A DNA stretch of 64,000 nt from Methylobacterium oryzae (GTDB lineage Bacteria; Pseudomonadota; Alphaproteobacteria; Rhizobiales; Beijerinckiaceae): the NCBI RefSeq assembly GCF_021398735.1, contig NZ_CP090349.1, positions 186,001 through 250,000 of the forward strand, given 5' to 3'. The number at the start of each line of letters is the position of its first letter. The first letter of the stretch is position 1. Made by a program: the position numbers and the translations under genes. Below, piece by piece: positions 62,642-64,000 of this stretch. The notes under the pieces are model-generated. The model was not told the origin of the DNA and ran no database searches. It was given only the letters and a program-made list of their open reading frames with translations.

Positions 62642-63895
62642 TTGATCTCGATCTTCGACCTCGCGGCGATGCTGCTGACGCTGTCGGCGCTGTTCGGCTG
62701 GCTGAACCGCCGCTTCCTGCGCATGCCGCACAGCATCGGCTTGCTCGTGATGGGGCTCCTCGCCTCGCTCGCGCTTGTGCTCGTCGACGTCGCCTTCCCG
62801 GCTCAGCACCTCTACCAGGACCTCACCCGCGTCCTCGACCAGGTCGACTTCACCGGCGTTGTCATGAACGGCATGCTGGCCTTCCTGCTGTTCGCCGGGG
62901 CGATGAACCTCGACCTCCGGGCGCTCCGTGAGCGGGCCATGGCGGTGGCGACGCTCGCGTTGCTCGGGACCGTGATCTCGACCGCCTTGGTCGGCGGGGC
63001 GTTCTGGGCGGCGGGACAGGCGCTCGGAACCCCGGTACCGCTGGCCTGGGCGTTGGTGTTCGGCGCGCTGATCAGCCCGACCGACCCCGTCGCGGTGCTG
63101 GCCACCCTGAAGAACGTGGAGGTGCCGGAAGCCCTCGAAATCGAGATGCAGGGCGAGGCGCTGTTCAACGACGGCATCGGCATCGTGCTGTTCACGGTGC
63201 TCGTCGCCTTCGCGTCCGGCAAGGGCGGCGAGGCGACCAGCGCGGGCGGGGTGGCGACGCTGCTCGTGCACGAGGCCGGGGGCGGCGTGCTGCTCGGCGT
63301 CGTCACCGGCTACGTCGCCTACCGCGCGATGAAGGCCATCGACGACTTCCCCGTGGAGGTCTTGATCACCCTGGCCCTCGTGACCGGCACCTACGCCATC
63401 GCGCAGAAGCTCGGGGCGAGCGGGCCGCTCGCGGTGGTGGCCGCCGGGCTGCTGATCGGCGAGCGCGCGCCGCGCTACGCGATGAGCGACACAACCCAGA
63501 GGTACGTCTCCGCCCTGTGGACCCTGATCGACGAAGTGCTGAACTCGGTCCTGTTCCTCCTGATCGGCCTGGAGGTACTCGTCCTGCGCTTCCAGGTGGC
63601 CGGCCTGGCCCTGGCCGCCTGCGCCGCCCCCATCGTGCTGTTCGCCCGCCTCGTCGCGGTCTCGACACCGGTCCTGCTGTTCCGCTGGGGCGGCAACCTC
63701 TCGCTCGGCAACGTGCCGTTCCTGACCTGGGCGGGGGTGCGCGGCGGCATCTCGGTGGCGCTGGCACTCTCGATCCCGGAAAGCGATGCCAAGCCGGCCA
63801 TCCTGGCGGCGACCTATGCGGTGGTGCTGTTCACCATCGTCGTACAGGGCTCAACCCTCGGCCTCGTGGCGCGACGTACCCTTCGAGCGAACTAG
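62642..63895 (+). CDS. CPA1-type cation:proton antiporter
   Basis: A 417-aa protein with 11-12 membrane helices. Family motifs are present: LLFAGAMNLDLRAL, ISPTDPVAVLATLK (ion-binding Asp), GEALFNDGIGIVLF (ND pair) and WAGVRGGISVALALSIP. It exchanges Na+ or K+ for protons. A TTG start at 62642 with GGAAGGA upstream is preferred; an upstream ATG would overlap the region of the divergent gene start. Confidence 0.92.
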   Translation: MISIFDLAAMLLTLSALFGWLNRRFLRMPHSIGLLVMGLLASLALVLVDVAFPAQHLYQDLTRVLDQVDFTGVVMNGMLAFLLFAGAMNLDLRALRERAMAVATLALLGTVISTALVGGAFWAAGQALGTPVPLAWALVFGALISPTDPVAVLATLKNVEVPEALEIEMQGEALFNDGIGIVLFTVLVAFASGKGGEATSAGGVATLLVHEAGGGVLLGVVTGYVAYRAMKAIDDFPVEVLITLALVTGTYAIAQKLGASGPLAVVAAGLLIGERAPRYAMSDTTQRYVSALWTLIDEVLNSVLFLLIGLEVLVLRFQVAGLALAACAAPIVLFARLVAVSTPVLLFRWGGNLSLGNVPFLTWAGVRGGISVALALSIPESDAKPAILAATYAVVLFTIVVQGSTLGLVARRTLRAN

Positions 63896-64000
63896 ACGGT
63901 CGTCGGACGCCTCCCGGTGGATACGAGCCAGGAGACGGACCATCAATGGGCCCGTGGAGGGACGTAGGCGAGCGCATCGATACGTCCGCTCGGATGGGTC
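63896..64000. other. End of window, no gene seen
   Basis: The last 105 bp after the antiporter stop show no supported feature. Confidence 0.4.

Noticed and set aside
59091..62736. Long frames antisense to nhaA, the channel and DUF2254
   Set aside because: They are charged, low-complexity shadows of clear membrane-protein genes.

Overview
The window looks like a GC-rich alphaproteobacterium, most likely Methylobacterium or Methylorubrum. This rests on family recognition and gene style (MucR and IHF-beta relatives, a GCG_CRPN-type secreted repeat protein, an MHYT-GGDEF-EAL protein, OhrR, an ECF sigma/anti-sigma pair beside a fasciclin gene). No database search was run.

Layout. (a) 1-3.1 kb: the 3' end of a large catalase, then an IS110/IS1111-type element whose transposase is split by an IS3-family element. 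(b) 3.1-22 kb: mostly chromosomal genes. They are an MHYT-PAS-GGDEF-EAL protein, an SLC13-type transporter, a CBS protein, a DMT exporter, a Met-rich exported peptide, selB behind a family-5 substrate-binding protein (SBP) gene with an in-frame UGA, an OhrR-like regulator, an outer-membrane barrel, a Crp/Fnr regulator divergent from a pentapeptide-repeat/thioredoxin/CcdA group, and sigma/anti-sigma/fasciclin. (c) 22-58.7 kb: an accessory region of small hypothetical genes with IS3, IS66 and IS21 elements, two IHF-like genes, a MucR-like gene, a DUF3800 gene, a serine protease, a tyrosine recombinase and phage-type genes. (d) 59-63.9 kb: an ion-homeostasis group of NhaA, a small membrane protein, a Kv-type channel, DUF2254 and a CPA1 antiporter.

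Main result. The SBP gene at 14661-13174 (minus strand) is one 495-codon frame broken only by a UGA at codon 167, and selB starts 57 bp after it. Starting 11 nt after that UGA is a hairpin with a single bulged U and a loop beginning GU. This matches, within one nucleotide, the geometry of the E. coli fdhF SECIS as I remember it. I read the gene as a selenoprotein of a family I do not recall being listed among selenoproteins, made next to its own decoding factor. It has no visible signal peptide and no ABC permease or ATPase genes beside it.

Several genes are split by insertion sequences yet can be rebuilt exactly by removing the element and one target duplication: the IS1111 transposase (3-bp CGT), a HTH gene (IS21, 5-bp GGCCG) and the gene upstream of DUF3800 (IS3 copy 2, 4-bp GACC). 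The two IS3 copies encode identical proteins, lie in inverted orientation and bracket about 14 kb.
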